Positions 41,241-43,513 of a stretch of 43,513 bases of DNA are shown here, in pieces. Below the pieces are notes generated by a model that saw only the letters and a program-made list of their open reading frames with translations, was not told the DNA's origin and ran no database searches. The stretch lies in contig JACRNB010000003.1 of NCBI GenBank assembly GCA_016219425.1, positions 1 to 43,513 of the forward strand. The letters run 5' to 3'. The translations under genes were made by a program, and so were the position numbers. Source of the stretch: Betaproteobacteria bacterium (GTDB taxonomy: Bacteria > Pseudomonadota > Gammaproteobacteria > Burkholderiales > Thiobacillaceae). The first letter of the stretch is position 1. The number at the start of each line of letters is the position of its first letter.

Positions 41241-43346
41241 ATGGAGGCGAACCTGACCCTCCCTGAGTCGTTCTCTTATCTCAAAGAGGCCGACCTCGAT
41301 TTACTGAAGCTGGCCTACCAGTTCTCCGAACGGGCGCATGCGGGCCAGTACCGCAAGGATGGCGCCCCGTATTTCACACACCCTTTGGCCGTCGCCGAAC
41401 TCCTGGCGGGTTGGCACTTGGATGTGCAAACCCTGATGGCCGCCTTGCTGCACGATGTGGTGGAAGACACCGGTGTACGGCATGCCGACATCGTTGAGCG
41501 GTTCGGAAAACAGGTAGCCACTCTGGTAGATGGGGTGACCAAGCTGGACAAGATCCAGTTCGAAAGCAAGGCCGAAGCCCAAGCGGAGAATTTCCGCAAG
41601 ATGTTGCTCGCCATGGCGCGAGATGTCCGAGTAATCCTGGTCAAGCTAGCTGATCGGCTGCACAACATGCGCACACTGGATGCAATGCGTCCGGAACAGA
41701 TCCATCGTATTGCCCAGGAAACCCTGGAAATCTATGCCCCCATCGCCAACCGGCTCGGCCTCAACAAGGTCTATCAGGAACTGGAGGACATCGCCTTTCT
41801 GCACTTGCATCCCAATCGATACAGGGTGATAGAAAAGGCGGTCAAAGCGGCCAAGGGGAACCGCAAGGAAGTCGTGGAGAAGATTCGGGCAGCCATAGAA
41901 CAGAAGCTTGCCGGTTGCCACATCAACGCTTTGGTAAAGGGTCGCGAAAAACATTTGAACAGCATCTACCGGAAGATGCATGACAAACACTTGAGCTTTT
42001 CCGAAGTGTTCGACATCTACGGTTTCCGTGTGGTGGTGGAGGACATCCCCAACTGCTATCTCACACTGGGTGCATTGCATGGCCTGTACAAACCTATCCC
42101 CGGCAAGTTCAAGGATTACATCGCCATCCCAAAACCAAACGGATACCAGTCCCTGCACACGACCTTGTTTGGCCCCTTCGGCGCCCCTCTGGAAGTGCAG
42201 ATCCGTTCTCAAGACATGCACCGGATCGCCGAAGCGGGAGTCGCTTCCCATTGGCTCTATAAGACCGGGGATGCGCCACTGTCAGACGTACAGCGCAAAA
42301 CGCACCAATGGCTGCAAAGCTTGCTGGACATTCAGGCAGATAGCCGCGACTCCACCGAGTTCCTTGAACACATCAAAGTGGACCTGTTTCCGGATGAGGT
42401 CTACGTGTTCACTCCGAAGGGGCGCATCATCGCTCTGCCCCGGGGCGCCACCGCCGTGGATTTTGCTTATTCAGTGCATACCGATGTCGGCAATCACTGC
42501 GTCGGCGGCAAAATCAACGGGGAGTTCATGCCCTTGTCCACCCCGCTGCGAAATGGAGATCGGGTCGAAATCCTGACCTCCGAATCAGCCCGCCCCAATC
42601 CAGCCTGGGCTCACTTCGCTCATACCGGAAAAGCCCGCGCGCATATCCGCAGCGCCCTCAAAAAAACACACCGACACGAATCCATCAGTCTGGGGGAACA
42701 ACTTCTTGGGCAAGCACTACGGGCACTGGGCGGCGAAGATGCGGCCACCCTCAGCAATGCCCAATGGGAAAAGCTGGCCAAGGAATCCGGTCGACACCAT
42801 GAAGACACACTGTCTGACATCGGCCTCGGCAAAAAATTGGCCTTCGTGGTAGCGCGCCAGTTACTGTCACGTGACAGCGACCAGACAACCCGACGACCCC
42901 ACGGCCCTATGCTCATCCGTGGCGCGGAAGGCGTCGCAGTTCGGCTCGGGAAATGCTGTCACCCCATACCTGGCGACCCCATCATCGGCCAGATCAAAAA
43001 AGAACAGGGACTGGTCATCCATACTCATGATTGTCCTCAGGTCAGGAACTATCGCGCAGACCCTGATCGTTGGGTTGATGTCGCATGGGCAACGGAATTA
43101 GAAAAACTCTTTGACGTCAGCATCCGGGTAACCGTTGCCAACCAGCGCGGCGTATTGGCAAAGGTGGCTGCATCAATATCGAATGAAGGCTCGGATATCG
43201 ACAATGTGCACATGGAAGAAGAAACGGGGAACTACACCAATCTCTTCTTTACCGTCAAAGTACAGAATCGATTACACCTTGCCCGCCTTATGCGGGATTT
43301 GCGTTCCTTGCCCGAGGTAGTGAGGATTCAACGTCTGAAAAACTGA
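41241..43346 (+). CDS. spoT: Bifunctional (p)ppGpp synthetase/hydrolase SpoT
   Basis: A 701-residue RelA/SpoT homologue controlling the stringent alarmone. The HD hydrolase domain has an intact metal site (LLHDVVEDT, His71-Asp72) at ~30-180. The synthetase domain (~220-360) includes KGREKHLNSIYRKM and FKDYIAIPKPNGYQSLHT. A TGS domain (~388-450, VYVFTPKGRIIALP) and a C-terminal ACT domain follow (from ~625). Because the HD motif is intact it should at least hydrolyse ppGpp, unlike RelA. It is co-directional with rpoZ, 20 bases apart. The tail converges on the rRNA operon end. Confidence 0.97.
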   Translation: MEANLTLPESFSYLKEADLDLLKLAYQFSERAHAGQYRKDGAPYFTHPLAVAELLAGWHLDVQTLMAALLHDVVEDTGVRHADIVERFGKQVATLVDGVTKLDKIQFESKAEAQAENFRKMLLAMARDVRVILVKLADRLHNMRTLDAMRPEQIHRIAQETLEIYAPIANRLGLNKVYQELEDIAFLHLHPNRYRVIEKAVKAAKGNRKEVVEKIRAAIEQKLAGCHINALVKGREKHLNSIYRKMHDKHLSFSEVFDIYGFRVVVEDIPNCYLTLGALHGLYKPIPGKFKDYIAIPKPNGYQSLHTTLFGPFGAPLEVQIRSQDMHRIAEAGVASHWLYKTGDAPLSDVQRKTHQWLQSLLDIQADSRDSTEFLEHIKVDLFPDEVYVFTPKGRIIALPRGATAVDFAYSVHTDVGNHCVGGKINGEFMPLSTPLRNGDRVEILTSESARPNPAWAHFAHTGKARAHIRSALKKTHRHESISLGEQLLGQALRALGGEDAATLSNAQWEKLAKESGRHHEDTLSDIGLGKKLAFVVARQLLSRDSDQTTRRPHGPMLIRGAEGVAVRLGKCCHPIPGDPIIGQIKKEQGLVIHTHDCPQVRNYRADPDRWVDVAWATELEKLFDVSIRVTVANQRGVLAKVAASISNEGSDIDNVHMEEETGNYTNLFFTVKVQNRLHLARLMRDLRSLPEVVRIQRLKN

Positions 43347-43378
43347 CGTCTCAGGCAATAATTCTGAGAACACAAAGT

Positions 43379-43406
43379 AAAAAGGCCCGCGGGAGCGGGC
43401 CTTTTT
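43379..43406. terminator. Bidirectional intrinsic terminator between spoT and the rRNA operon
   Basis: AAAAAGGCCCGC, GGGA, GCGGGCCTTTTT: a perfect 12-bp stem with A runs on one side and T runs on the other. It can end transcription both from spoT (plus) and from 5S rRNA (minus). Confidence 0.92.
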
Positions 43407-43415
43407 GGAGGGGGG

Positions 43416-43513
43416 GAGTCTGGCGATGACCTACTTTCGCGAGCGCGGGGCTCACTATCATTGGCGCTGGGGTGTTTCACGGTCCTGTTCGGGAAGGGAA
43501 GGGGTGGTTCCGC
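43416..43513 (-). rRNA. rrf: 5S ribosomal RNA, 3' part (runs off the right edge)
   Basis: The minus strand shows the conserved 5S segments CCCGAACAGGACCGTGAAAC, CGCCAATGATAGTGAG and GCGAAAGTAGGTCATCGCC. The molecule's 3' end lies close to 43416, ten bases from the terminator. About 20 bases of the 5' end are missing. It marks the end of an rRNA operon whose 16S and 23S genes would lie to the right. Confidence 0.93.

Overview
The window looks like a chromosomal piece of a GC-rich betaproteobacterium. This is an inference from gene content and order, not from any search. The clearest pointers are the block hfq-hflX-hflK-hflC-DUF2065-hisZ-purA, the surE-pcm-nlpD-rpoS block, a HisZ-type histidine gene, a full-length SMC, and a 5S rRNA of betaproteobacterial type at the right edge. 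Almost all genes are housekeeping genes. The unusual content is repeats, plus one accessory patch at about 27.7-34 kb.

Layout. 1-976: end of an unknown gene, then a tandem array of paired REP hairpins. 977-4355: a GNAT acetyltransferase, an AarF/UbiB kinase with a helical partner protein, and an NlpC/P60 hydrolase. 4412-8092: mfd. 8317-8544: a small unknown protein. 8557-12147: smc. 12206-15482: queF, an ankyrin protein, an FGGY sugar kinase and an atypical PilZ protein. 15562-21268, all minus strand: surE, pcm, nlpD, rpoS, a HAD phosphatase, a Crp/Fnr regulator and rluB. 21396-23601: gloB and mltD. 23591-33943, all minus: a peptide ABC transporter whose binding-protein gene is separated from its permease genes by a secreted caspase-like protein, a MazEF-like pair and a VapBC-like pair, with a DUF4160/DUF2442 pair upstream. 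33982-40924, minus: purA, hisZ, DUF2065, hflC, hflK, hflX, hfq and a YajQ protein. 41014-43346: rpoZ and spoT, then a shared terminator and the 3' end of 5S rRNA.

The strongest signal no gene list explains is repeat invasion of coding sequence. (1) At least five different palindromic repeats carry the GTAG...CTAC ends typical of REP elements that are mobilised by RAYT (HUH-type) transposases. One pair is translated inside mfd, and two single elements supply the TAG stop codons of hisZ and of the peptide-binding protein. (2) A second composite inverted repeat of about 100-115 bp (C-rich hairpin, spacer, C-rich hairpin) is inserted in frame in mfd, smc and the fused ABC ATPase. In each it is read in the same left-arm frame and gives a similar Pro/Gly-rich peptide. 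(3) The caspase gene sits between two copies of the 37-bp 3' end of the binding-protein gene and between inverted REPs, which looks like a recombination or insertion scar.

Functionally, the right half links the stringent response (rpoZ, spoT) with RNA and membrane quality control (hfq, hflX, hflKC). The middle holds stationary-phase and repair genes (rpoS, nlpD, pcm, surE).
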